Source: Berkiella sp964502705
GTDB taxonomy: Bacteria > Pseudomonadota > Gammaproteobacteria > Berkiellales > Berkiellaceae
Length of the DNA: 64,000 nt
Reading direction: 5' to 3'
Assembly (NCBI GenBank): GCA_964502705.1
Contig: CAZCXZ010000002.1
Location: 1 to 64,000 of the forward strand
In this document: positions 10,801 to 18,640 of the stretch, piece after piece
Position numbering within the stretch: position 1 is the stretch's first letter
Layout: every line of letters begins with the position of its first letter
The notes under the pieces: model-generated
What the model was told of the DNA's origin: nothing
Databases searched by the model: none
What the model saw: only the letters and a program-made list of their open reading frames with translations
Position numbers and translations under genes: made by a program

Positions 10801-11673
10801 GAGAAAACCAATATTATTCAGTGGGATTTTGGAAACCTACCAGAGCGTCATGTTCAGCAAAAAAACAGTTTGCAGTTGATTTATTATCCGGCCTTGCTAG
10901 ATGCGCAAACCAGTGTTTCTATTAAGCTTTATGACAATCCTGATGTGGCACGCTTTTGTCATAGTATCGGTTTAGCACGGCTTTATTTATTAACCTGCAA
11001 AGATGCTGCCACCTTTATTAAAAAACAGATTCAATCCCAAAAGAAAAGTTTTGCGATAACGAATAGTCCATTGGGCGAATATGCTGTATTCATTGATGAG
11101 CTGCTATTAGGTGCGAGCTTGCACACATTTTCGGACAACACGATCCGCACGCTAGAAGGTTTTAGCAAACAATTAAATGCCAATCGTAACGATCTGGTTA
11201 CCAAAGCGAATACGTTAATCAATGCAGCGAAAGAGTGGATCATCTTACATCAGCAAATTGAAAGTGTGATGTATCGTTTGGCAGACAAACCGTCTAAAGA
11301 GATGAGTGTGGTGATTAACGATGTTAACGATCAGTTAAAAGACTTGTTCATGCAGCATTTTATGCAGCGGGTACCTTGGGTAACCTTGTTGCGTTACACC
11401 ATTTATTTAAAAGGCATTTTGATCCGTCTAGAAAAGTTGCCACGACTATTGCCACGCGATAAAGAAGCGATGGCAATATTAAACAAGATCCAAAAGGCAT
11501 ATGAAAGCAAACTTGCTTCAAAAAAGCAGACCTTTTTGCATTGGGATGATCCCTTACTATTGTTCCGTTTTAAATTAGAAGAGTTCCGTATTTCCTTGTT
11601 TGCCGAGAAATTAGGAACCCAGGAAGTGGTCTCAGAGGTAAGATTACTTAAACTTTTAGAAAAACTAGGGTAG
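7840..11673 (+). CDS. hrpA: ATP-dependent RNA helicase HrpA
   Basis: This is a DEAH-box RNA helicase of the long bacterial HrpA type, implicated in E. coli in mRNA processing and in rescue of stalled or collided ribosomes. Walker A GETGSGKTT spans residues 91-99, the DEAH box 188-191, motif III SAT 220-222, and the motif VI region QRKGRCGRVGPG lies near 385. The HA2/OB region follows, then the long HrpA-specific C-terminal extension. Its 1277 residues match the usual length of about 1300. No good Shine-Dalgarno precedes the ATG, and the start 8 bases after the M61 stop suggests translational coupling. Confidence 0.97.
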   Translation: MIEIAQRIQHCLRKDQFLFRRKLAHIQKIQDVTLRNEKLTQLEKKITASCELFAKRQQLVPTIHYPDLPIMAKKQEIIDALKLHQVIIVAGETGSGKTTQLPKFCLEAGLGVSGFIGHTQPRRLAARQVATRIANELQSEVGNLVGYQVRFSDKTSPSSLIKLMTDGILLTQTQNDKWLNDYDCIIIDEAHERSLNIDFLLGFLKTLLQRRRDLKVIVTSATIDVERFSAFFNAPLITVEGRSFPVEVKYLAHNKLSEYDDPVQSVVDAVKLAYQDGPGDILIFQSGEKEFREVTEALNAEDLVNTIVLPLFARQSVGEQQKIFQSMHKRKIIIATNVAETSITVPNIRFVIDGGLHRISRYNYRNKLQRLPIEPISQASAEQRKGRCGRVGPGICYRLYSEEDFLTRDRYTEPEILRTNLAGVILKMLSLGWKAIDEFPFLDAPDSRYIKDGYALLERLGAVFDGNITPIGRQLALIPIEPKLGRIIIGANQYGALSEILIIVSALSIIDPREYPADFKEKANQSHAQFAHLSSDFLTYLNLWNFINEQKQKLSNQKFRKLCRENFLSYLRICEWQDVHAQLLDIVKELQFKPNQVAAENSLIHKALLTGLLDTIGQKEQKTEYQGARGVKFFLHPGSSLFKKAPSWIVACEIVHTSKTYARGNAEVELKWIEEVGKSLLKRQYVEPHFDLKEQRIVAFERATLFGLEIISRRKVSYEKISPIEARKLFILQGFVEQQLNTRCHFYAKNCQTIANLKALEDRTRRQVILVDENVVYEFYEKNLPPNIMSVNALEQWAKHHDDSILFIQEADFGFTKESATWEQLFPSELVVDEKPYPLQYKFDLAAEDDGVTLQVPIESLAKLQAHNFSWLIEGLIAEKIAFYLKALPKRLRVMLAPLPETIAKAANELDRNQPLELALRHFVADKLGMKLDIAIWEHVFLPAHLSMHFVILGSQKEILASGDDLSSLYEKLHEKFSSKMTEQNPLEKTNIIQWDFGNLPERHVQQKNSLQLIYYPALLDAQTSVSIKLYDNPDVARFCHSIGLARLYLLTCKDAATFIKKQIQSQKKSFAITNSPLGEYAVFIDELLLGASLHTFSDNTIRTLEGFSKQLNANRNDLVTKANTLINAAKEWIILHQQIESVMYRLADKPSKEMSVVINDVNDQLKDLFMQHFMQRVPWVTLLRYTIYLKGILIRLEKLPRLLPRDKEAMAILNKIQKAYESKLASKKQTFLHWDDPLLLFRFKLEEFRISLFAEKLGTQEVVSEVRLLKLLEKLG

Positions 11674-11706
11674 ATTGTACCAAGGACATCTAAAGGAATA
11701 GATACC

Positions 11707-14700
11707 ATGAGAACTGCCCTTCACTGCTGGTTGGTCTTTTTTTGTTTGTTATTCACTGCCGTCGGTGCAGCGCAAACCGCAAATGATAAGCCCTCATCCA
11801 TTCCAGACGTACTCAACCCATGGAAAGGCTGGGTCCTCAAAGGCTACGAAGAGCAACTCTGCCCCATTCCTTATAATAATCAAGAAGAACACATCTGTGT
11901 TTGGCCTAGCGACTTAAAACTTAATGTCGGGCGCGAAAAAGCCTCCTTCACGTTAAAAGTGGTTAATTATATGGAAGGCTGGGTCGTGTTACCGGGTGAT
12001 AATGATAATTGGCCTCAAGATATCAAAGTGAATGCTAAATCGTTCCCCCAGAGCACTCATCAAGGGATGCCAGCGGTTTTATTGCCTGCTGGAGAATATA
12101 CCATTGAGGGCAGTCTCAATTGGGACCGCATGCCAGACTTTATTCAAATCCCTACCAATGTGGGTACAGTGAATGTGGTACTGAATGATAAACCGATAGA
12201 TCAACCTGACCGTGATAGAACGGGTAAAATTTGGCTAAGCCGCCAGATGATGCAACCTGTTGAACATAAAGAACAAGATTCAATTAGTGTTAAAGTCTAT
12301 CGGCTGATCCATGATGATGTTCCTTTACAACAAACCACCCTATTAAGATTGCGTGTTTCAGGGCAAGCACGTGAAATTAATTTAGGTCCGGTGTTATTGC
12401 CAAATTCCCTTCCTTTGCGTATCGACAGCCCGCTGCCCACTCGCTTAGAAGATAATGGTTTGCTACGTGTGCAAGTCAAACCGGGTATTTATGAAATAAA
12501 TATCGAGAGTCGCTTTTTGGGCCAGCAAGATAAGCTCGATTTCCAATCTGCTGCCCTGCCAATGCCAGCAAATGAAATATGGTCATTCCAGCAGCAAAAT
12601 GAATTACGACTGGTTGATATTCAAGGTGCACAAAGTATTGATCCACAACAAACGGATATGCCGGTTGCTTGGCGAGAGTTTCCTGCCTTTTTATTAGAAA
12701 AAGGCAAGTCGTTGAAATTGACCGAATTGCGCCGTGGGCAAGAAGCACGCAGAGCTGAACAACTTAATCTACAGCGCAAAATGTGGTTAGATTTTTCTGG
12801 CAAAGGCTATACCTTGCAAGACATGATGACCGGAACGATCGAGCAACATTGGCGATTGCGGCAGTTAGCGCCCTATGAATTAGGCAGGGTCAGTATTGAT
12901 GGCCAAGATAAATTAATTACCACCGTTAATAATGAAGGTCCTGGTGTTGAAATTCGTCAGGGTATCTTAAATATGACGGCGGTGAGTCGCATTAATAGTG
13001 CCGTCTTAAAAATGCCTGCAGTCGGTTGGGATGTGGATGTTCAATCGCTGATGACACAATTACATTTACCACCGGGGTGGATGTTATTAGGTGCCTGGGG
13101 TGTGGATACGGCTAACGAAGCGTGGATACAACAATGGACATTGCTTGATTTGTTTATTGTGTTAGTGATTGCTGCTGCCACCTTGAAATTGATTGGTTGG
13201 CGTTGGGGATTAGTCGCGTTATTCATGATCACATTCACCTATCAAGAGCGTGGTGCACCAACTTATAGCTGGTTAAATCTCATCGCAAGTTTGGCATTGA
13301 TCATGGTATTGCCACAAACCAGCACGGCAAGACGTTGGGTTATTTATTACTTCAGAATCAGCTTTGTGTATTTACTGTTAATCGCGTTGCCATTCATGGT
13401 CATGCAAGTGCGTAACGCCATTTACCCACAACTGACTTTGCCGAATGGTGTTGCCGTCATGATGCAACACGAAGGGGCATTGATGGGTAGAGCAGAAAGA
13501 GCACCGCAAGTTGCGATGGAAGCACTTAATGCGCCATTAGGAAAGCAAAAAGCGTTTGCTGACAGCGGCATGGCAGCAGGTTCGGTTGGCAGTATGCCAG
13601 AACCTAAGCCAGAACGAAATTTAGAAGATTACGACCCCAATGCAAAATTACAAACCGGTCCTGGCGTGCCCATTTGGTATTGGAATCAATATACCTTGAA
13701 TTGGAATGGTCCTGTGACGATGGATCAAACGCTGACATTGTGGCTGTTAAGTGCGAAGGTGACTTCCGTGTTAAAAGTGTTACAAGTGCTATTGATGCTC
13801 GCGCTAATTTTCGCTTTATTCAGAGCACAGAAGCCTATTAAAAATGACGACTTGCCAGCTAAGAGTGCCCCAGGTGGTGCCATGCTGGGAATGTTCATTC
13901 TCGCCAGTCTTTGCATGAGCATGATGCCAAAATCAGCGAAAGCGGATATTCCTGATCAAGTGTTATTAACACAATTACGTGAACGGCTATTAGAGCCGCC
14001 AACGTGTTTGCCCGAGTGTGCCGATATCAGCCGAATGCAAGTTGAAGCAGATGGTAATAAATTAGTTTTGCGCATGAAAGCCAACATCACCTCGCAAGTG
14101 GCGATTCCTATTCCCAGCACATTAGATAAATGGGTGCCGCGTACGGTGCTTGTAAACAATGTGGCTGCAAAAAATTTGCAGTACGATGCTAACCAACAAT
14201 TATGGTTACATTTACCTCAGGGCGTGCATGATATTGTCATGGAAGGTTTAATTGGGGAACAAGACAAATTTGAAGTCGGTGTTCCGTTAAAACCAAAAGA
14301 AATTACACAAATGGTAAGTGGGTGGACCATTGAAGGCATTAATCACCAAAAGCTTCAAGGGAATCATCTGTATTTTAACCGCGTGAAAGAAGCCAAAGAA
14401 GAAACTAAAGCCACGCAAAATAATCTACAAGCGGCCAGAATTCCACCCTTTGTGTTACTGAGAAAAACGCTCAATTTAGGTTTAGAGTGGGAAATTACCA
14501 ATGAGGTTAAAAGACTGGCTCCGATGCAAGGAGCCATCGAGATAAATGTACCTTTATTGGCAGGTGAATCCGTACTTTCTGATAAGGTTCAAGTCAAAGA
14601 CGGAAAAGCTTGGGTAACATTAGGTGCGAACGAGAATCAAATCGTTTGGCGATCTAAAATTCCTCACAGTAAATCCATCACGTTAACTGCAGCTAAGGAT

Positions 14701-15804
14701 CCCAGTCTAAAACAAATTTGGCTAATCGATGCTATTTCACAATGGCATTGTACTTTCACCGGGATCCCGATGATCCATCAAAACAATATATTAAATCGCT
14801 ACATGCCAACTTTTGAACCTTGGAATGGTGAAAGTGTCACTATCGAGATCACAAGGCCTGCGCCGGTTCCAGGTAGCACGATTACGATTGATGATACGCG
14901 CTTAAGTTTGAAATTGGGTAAAAGATTAACTGAGGGCAATTTAGGTTTTACGGCGCGTGCGAGTGAAGGTGGGGCACATGCTTTTAACATTCCTCCTTCA
15001 GCAGTCTTATTAGATGTCTTGATTAATGGTTTGAGCCAACCAATTAATGCCAAACAAGGTGAGATCACTATTCCTTTGAATCCTGGTACGCAAAGAGTTG
15101 AAGTCAGTTGGCAGGAGCCTCATCCCATTTCGCATTTTTATCGATCGCCGGTTGTGGATTTACATATGCCAAGTAGTAATGGCGTGATTGATCTCAATAT
15201 CAGCAAAAATCGTTGGATATTAATGCTCGGCGGGCCTGTTGTTGGGCCTGCAGTCTTATTCTGGGGATTATTATTCGTATTGCTCATTGCTTCGGTTGCG
15301 CTTGGTCGTTCACAGTTAACGCCCTTACGTAGTTGGGAATGGTTTTTATTGGTTCTTGGTTTAACGTTAGCAACACCGATGGCATTGATAATTTTGGTTG
15401 CTTGGTTTGTTGCAATGAACAAAAGAAAAAATATTTCAGCAACCATGAAGACGAGTGCATTCCAATGGATGCAAGTTGGATTAGTATTGTTAACACTTGC
15501 ATTCGTAGTTAGTTTGTTTACAAGTATATCGCAAGGCTTATTAGATACACCGAAAATGCAGCTTAGCGGACCGATGATTAATATAGTGCAATCACAATTT
15601 ATGTATGGTGATAGTTACCAATTACAATGGTATCAAGATATTTCTCGGGAAAAACTCGCACAAGCTTGGGTGATTTCATTGCCGATGTATGTGTACAGAA
15701 TCTTAATGCTGCTATGGGCATTATGGCTTGCCTTCTCATTAGTGAAATGGTTACGTTGGGGGTGGGATTGTTTTGCAACACAAGGGTATTGGAAAGAGCG
15801 TTAA
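11707..15804 (+). CDS. Very large envelope protein of unknown function, multi-TM with beta-rich periplasmic regions
   Basis: I do not recognise this 1365-residue protein. It begins with a signal peptide (about residues 1-22, ending AAQ). A periplasmic, beta-rich region of about 450 residues follows. Membrane helices cluster near 475-575, a further helix lies near 680-700 and another near 715-735, the latter ending in an SAKA segment like an internal signal peptide. A second beta-rich block of about 450 residues comes next, then helices near 1180-1260, 1275-1300 and at the C-terminus. The two similar halves (beta domain followed by a helix cluster) suggest internal duplication. An AAGGAA Shine-Dalgarno precedes the ATG. 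It follows hrpA by 33 bases but is functionally unlinked by any obvious clue. Codon use resembles that of its neighbours. Confidence 0.75.
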   Translation: MRTALHCWLVFFCLLFTAVGAAQTANDKPSSIPDVLNPWKGWVLKGYEEQLCPIPYNNQEEHICVWPSDLKLNVGREKASFTLKVVNYMEGWVVLPGDNDNWPQDIKVNAKSFPQSTHQGMPAVLLPAGEYTIEGSLNWDRMPDFIQIPTNVGTVNVVLNDKPIDQPDRDRTGKIWLSRQMMQPVEHKEQDSISVKVYRLIHDDVPLQQTTLLRLRVSGQAREINLGPVLLPNSLPLRIDSPLPTRLEDNGLLRVQVKPGIYEINIESRFLGQQDKLDFQSAALPMPANEIWSFQQQNELRLVDIQGAQSIDPQQTDMPVAWREFPAFLLEKGKSLKLTELRRGQEARRAEQLNLQRKMWLDFSGKGYTLQDMMTGTIEQHWRLRQLAPYELGRVSIDGQDKLITTVNNEGPGVEIRQGILNMTAVSRINSAVLKMPAVGWDVDVQSLMTQLHLPPGWMLLGAWGVDTANEAWIQQWTLLDLFIVLVIAAATLKLIGWRWGLVALFMITFTYQERGAPTYSWLNLIASLALIMVLPQTSTARRWVIYYFRISFVYLLLIALPFMVMQVRNAIYPQLTLPNGVAVMMQHEGALMGRAERAPQVAMEALNAPLGKQKAFADSGMAAGSVGSMPEPKPERNLEDYDPNAKLQTGPGVPIWYWNQYTLNWNGPVTMDQTLTLWLLSAKVTSVLKVLQVLLMLALIFALFRAQKPIKNDDLPAKSAPGGAMLGMFILASLCMSMMPKSAKADIPDQVLLTQLRERLLEPPTCLPECADISRMQVEADGNKLVLRMKANITSQVAIPIPSTLDKWVPRTVLVNNVAAKNLQYDANQQLWLHLPQGVHDIVMEGLIGEQDKFEVGVPLKPKEITQMVSGWTIEGINHQKLQGNHLYFNRVKEAKEETKATQNNLQAARIPPFVLLRKTLNLGLEWEITNEVKRLAPMQGAIEINVPLLAGESVLSDKVQVKDGKAWVTLGANENQIVWRSKIPHSKSITLTAAKDPSLKQIWLIDAISQWHCTFTGIPMIHQNNILNRYMPTFEPWNGESVTIEITRPAPVPGSTITIDDTRLSLKLGKRLTEGNLGFTARASEGGAHAFNIPPSAVLLDVLINGLSQPINAKQGEITIPLNPGTQRVEVSWQEPHPISHFYRSPVVDLHMPSSNGVIDLNISKNRWILMLGGPVVGPAVLFWGLLFVLLIASVALGRSQLTPLRSWEWFLLVLGLTLATPMALIILVAWFVAMNKRKNISATMKTSAFQWMQVGLVLLTLAFVVSLFTSISQGLLDTPKMQLSGPMINIVQSQFMYGDSYQLQWYQDISREKLAQAWVISLPMYVYRILMLLWALWLAFSLVKWLRWGWDCFATQGYWKER

Positions 15805-15904
15805 GTTTTTTGTAGCGGCGGTAATTTTTTGATACGATGTTGCGATCGTCATCTTTGACTCAGAGCTTTTTTTTGCAGAGTAAGGCAATACGGTGCTGAG
15901 CATA

Positions 15905-15934
15905 TTGAAGAGTAGTGGCTAACAGCGTTATATT
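15905..15934 (+). promoter_or_regulatory. Possible sigma70 promoter for the porin gene
   Basis: TTGAAG (15905-15910) and TATATT (15929-15934) are spaced by 18 bases, about 115 bases upstream of the porin start. A short inverted repeat (CGTTAA, six-base spacer, TTAACG) at 15941-15958 lies just downstream and could be an operator. Confidence 0.4.
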
Positions 15935-15940
15935 ATGCCT

Positions 15941-15958
15941 CGTTAAGAATTATTAACG
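15941..15958. repeat. Small inverted repeat upstream of the porin, possible operator
   Basis: Perfect 6-base arms CGTTAA/TTAACG are separated by GAATTA. The repeat sits just after the predicted -10 box of the porin promoter, a position where a bound regulator would block initiation. The rest of the 244-base gap before the porin shows no coding potential. Confidence 0.35.
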
Positions 15959-16048
15959 CGGATTCAGGTTTTATGCACTTTCATGCTCAGTCACTATTTA
16001 GTAGCAAGTGCCTTTAACCGTTATGCATTCCAATGGGAGAGTTTGTAA

Positions 16049-17452
16049 ATGAGCAAAATGACAAATAGTAGGCTAGCCTTATTGGCTTTAGCGGGCTTAG
16101 GCGCCGTTGCATCAGCACCTGCATTCGCTGATAACATGACGGTTGACTCAAGAGGCGGCTTGGAAGTGTTCCAAAGCAGTTCCAAAGACTATTGGTTCCG
16201 CTTCGGTGGTCGATTAATGTTCGATCAAGCTTGGTTTGACGTTGGTGATAACCAACCCGGCTTCCCAAGTGGCGCACAAATCCGTAACGCACGTGTCAGC
16301 CTCAAAGGCGGCGTGGGTTCACACTGGGTTTATAAATTAGACGTCGATTTCGTTGACTCAGCAGGTAATAACGGCCGTTCACGTTTTGGTGAAGCATGGT
16401 TAGGTTATGATGCTTGCGACGCATTCTTCTTCGCATTAGGTCAAGTGAGTGTTCCGTTCGGTCTTGAAAACTGGGGTAGCTCCAGCGATACGCCGTTCAT
16501 GGAATTATCCATGCCTACCAACGCTTTTGCTCCTGATTACGGTTTAGGTTTATATGCTGAATGGCATGGCCAAATCATTACTTTAGCGGGCGCAATCTAC
16601 CATCCAGGTGGCGCAGGTCAAAGACAAACAGGCGATGTGATTTCTTCACCTGCTCGTGACGCTGCTTTAGTTAACGCGAACAACCCATTAGGTCTTGTAC
16701 CTGGTAGTGGTCCTTTCGGTAGCGCTCCTGGTAGCGACACCCTTGGTGCTGCAGCGCGTTTCACTTTCTCACCTGTACATGATAACTACACTGTTTACCA
16801 CGCGGGTATTTCAGGTCGTTATGAAGACAGACATAACGAAGCAAATGGCTTCGATTACTTCACCGGTATGGAAGTTCGTGCTCGTCAAACGCCAGTATTG
16901 TTTACCAACATCCCACCTAACTCAGTTAAAGACGCACAAGTCTATGGCTTTGAATTAGCTGGCCGTTGGGGACCAATGATTCTGCAAGGCGAATACATGT
17001 GGGCTCGTGCTAACCGTGATGATATTTATCCAGTTAACGATTTACGTAATCCTGCTGGCGACCAAAAATATCATGGTTACTATGTTGAAGCTTCATACGT
17101 GTTAACCGGCGAAACCAAAGAATACGATTTCAACAGCGGAACATTTGGTGCTGTACATCCTAAGTGCCGTGGTGGTGCGTGGGAAATCTTGGCGCGTCAT
17201 AGCTATGTAAACTTGTTGGATAACCAACAACTAGCTAGCAACCCATATTTCTTCTTTATCGACTTCCCAGTTGATAACTTCACCAACTTTGTTGATCAAA
17301 CCGATATCGTTGGTTCGTCACATGCAACAACCGTTGGTTTAACCTGGTGGGTTAACGATAACGTTAGATTCTTGGCTAACTACAATCGTACATCCTTACC
17401 TGCTGACTCTAGCATAAGCATCTTAGGCTTACGCGGTCAGGTTATCTGGTAG
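16049..17452 (+). CDS. OprO/OprP-type (phosphate-selective family) outer-membrane porin
   Basis: This is an outer-membrane beta-barrel porin of the phosphate-selective porin O/P family. A signal peptide occupies residues 1-27 (ending APAFA). The mature part has the family's opening FRFGGRLMFDQAWFD, the block IRNARVSLKGGVGSHWVYKLDVDF, and FGLENWGSSSD with an aromatic girdle pattern. It ends in QVIW, an aromatic C-terminal residue as expected for the BAM signal. The 467-residue length is normal. GGAGA precedes the ATG. Codon use is strongly biased (GGT, CGT, GAA, AAC), suggesting high expression, and a strong terminator follows. Substrate selectivity cannot be inferred; many family members are general or polyphosphate porins. 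Confidence 0.9.
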   Translation: MSKMTNSRLALLALAGLGAVASAPAFADNMTVDSRGGLEVFQSSSKDYWFRFGGRLMFDQAWFDVGDNQPGFPSGAQIRNARVSLKGGVGSHWVYKLDVDFVDSAGNNGRSRFGEAWLGYDACDAFFFALGQVSVPFGLENWGSSSDTPFMELSMPTNAFAPDYGLGLYAEWHGQIITLAGAIYHPGGAGQRQTGDVISSPARDAALVNANNPLGLVPGSGPFGSAPGSDTLGAAARFTFSPVHDNYTVYHAGISGRYEDRHNEANGFDYFTGMEVRARQTPVLFTNIPPNSVKDAQVYGFELAGRWGPMILQGEYMWARANRDDIYPVNDLRNPAGDQKYHGYYVEASYVLTGETKEYDFNSGTFGAVHPKCRGGAWEILARHSYVNLLDNQQLASNPYFFFIDFPVDNFTNFVDQTDIVGSSHATTVGLTWWVNDNVRFLANYNRTSLPADSSISILGLRGQVIW

Positions 17453-17461
17453 TCAAACTAA

Positions 17462-17495
17462 TAAAAAAGCCCTGTTTTACAGGGCTTTTTTTTTT
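17462..17495 (+). terminator. Rho-independent terminator after the porin
   Basis: A stem AAAAGCCCTG/CAGGGCTTTT with loop TTTTA is followed by a run of T. It begins about 10 bases after the porin stop. Confidence 0.92.
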
Positions 17496-17578
17496 GCAAA
17501 AAATAAAATCACGGTTGTACTTATTCACCCAACAGCTAAACTAATAACAGAAATATTTTAATTTATTGGGTGAGAGAT

Positions 17579-18640
17579 ATGCGCCGCTTATTGTCTTGTG
17601 CACTACTTAGCGCCCTGTTATGGGGTTGTCAGAAGACGAATCCTCATCCACTTGATCCTTTCGAAGGCATCAATCGAGAAATCTATGGCTTGAATAAAAC
17701 GCTGGATAAAGCGTTATTCAAACCCGTTGCTTATATCTATTGGCAATACTTACCAACGCCATTTCAAATGGGGATTGGTAACTTTTACGATAACTTAAGA
17801 GAAATACCTAACGTCGCGAACGATATCTTGCAAGGAAAGTTTGCTTACGCAGCGCACGATGCGAGCCGCTTCTTGATTAACTCAACGCTCGGTATTGGTG
17901 GATTTTTTAATCCCGCAGGAAGCTTAGGGTTACAACATCGTAGAGAAGATTTTGGTCAAACCCTTTATGTTTGGGGCTATGAAGAATCTGCTTATATCGT
18001 TTTACCATTATTAGGACCCAGCACTATCCGTGATACGGTGGGCTTGGCGGTTGATTATTATGCCTTTAGTGTTTGGCCTTGGATCCATGATGATGAATGG
18101 CGTTATGGCTTATTAGCAGTCGATTTAATCGACTTGCGTGCACGGTTATTGCGTCATGAGGCGGTCATTAGCACGGTTGCGGTAGATGAATATGCCTTTA
18201 TTCGTGATGCCTATTTCCAACGTCGTCAGTATCTCGTTAATAACGAATTTGTTAACGATGCTAACGGCGATGGGTTGAATGATATTGAAGACCCTTACAC
18301 TGGACCCACCAGTAGCAGCGATGCGAAGTTAGAAGCGCAGACACAATCCACAAGTAAAACGAATGCTGACAGCGATTTACCAAAAGTAAAAGACGATACA
18401 CTACCCAAGGTGAAAGATGATGCCTTGCCTAAGGTAAAAGACGAAGACTTACCGAAAGTAACAGATAATAAAGCGACTGATAAACCACTAAGCAAATTGG
18501 CGGACAAGGCTGATAAAACAGATAAAGCAAAAACGCCAGCAACAAAAGAACAAACCAAAGTCGAGGTTACGCAGTCGGATGCTAAAACATCTAAAACGAG
18601 TTCTAGCACCCAAACTGTGACACCTAAAAAAGCGGATTAG
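17579..18640 (+). CDS. mlaA: MlaA-family outer-membrane lipoprotein with repetitive acidic/basic tail
   Basis: This is the outer-membrane component of the Mla retrograde phospholipid transport system. A lipoprotein signal (MRRLLSCALLSALLWGC, Cys17) is followed by the family opening DPFEGINREIYGLNKTLD and the conserved blocks NFYDNLREIPNVANDILQGK and SRFLINSTLGIGGFFNPA; a GGTGAG Shine-Dalgarno lies just upstream of ATG 17579 (a GTG at 17570 is the alternative). The usual family domain ends near residue 230. About 120 extra residues follow, including four 8-residue LPKVKDD-like repeats and a Lys/Thr/Ser-rich end. No mlaBCDEF genes are in the window. The stop overlaps the convergent outer-membrane gene by 4 bases. 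Confidence 0.93.
   Translation: MRRLLSCALLSALLWGCQKTNPHPLDPFEGINREIYGLNKTLDKALFKPVAYIYWQYLPTPFQMGIGNFYDNLREIPNVANDILQGKFAYAAHDASRFLINSTLGIGGFFNPAGSLGLQHRREDFGQTLYVWGYEESAYIVLPLLGPSTIRDTVGLAVDYYAFSVWPWIHDDEWRYGLLAVDLIDLRARLLRHEAVISTVAVDEYAFIRDAYFQRRQYLVNNEFVNDANGDGLNDIEDPYTGPTSSSDAKLEAQTQSTSKTNADSDLPKVKDDTLPKVKDDALPKVKDEDLPKVTDNKATDKPLSKLADKADKTDKAKTPATKEQTKVEVTQSDAKTSKTSSSTQTVTPKKAD
18374..18469 (+). repeat. Four tandem 24-base units inside mlaA
   Basis: Four in-frame units encode DLPKVKDD, TLPKVKDD, ALPKVKDE and DLPKVTDN. The nucleotide copies are diverged at third positions, so they are not a recent slippage product. The unit encodes a charged, probably unstructured periplasmic linker. Confidence 0.85.

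Noticed and set aside
18374..18469. Tandem repeats considered as a CRISPR-like array
   Set aside because: The units are contiguous, in frame and without spacers; no cas genes are present anywhere in the window.
18295..18609. 104-codon minus-strand frame opposite the mlaA tail
   Set aside because: Its low-complexity Leu/Ser composition mirrors the repetitive Lys/Asp tail of mlaA on the other strand.
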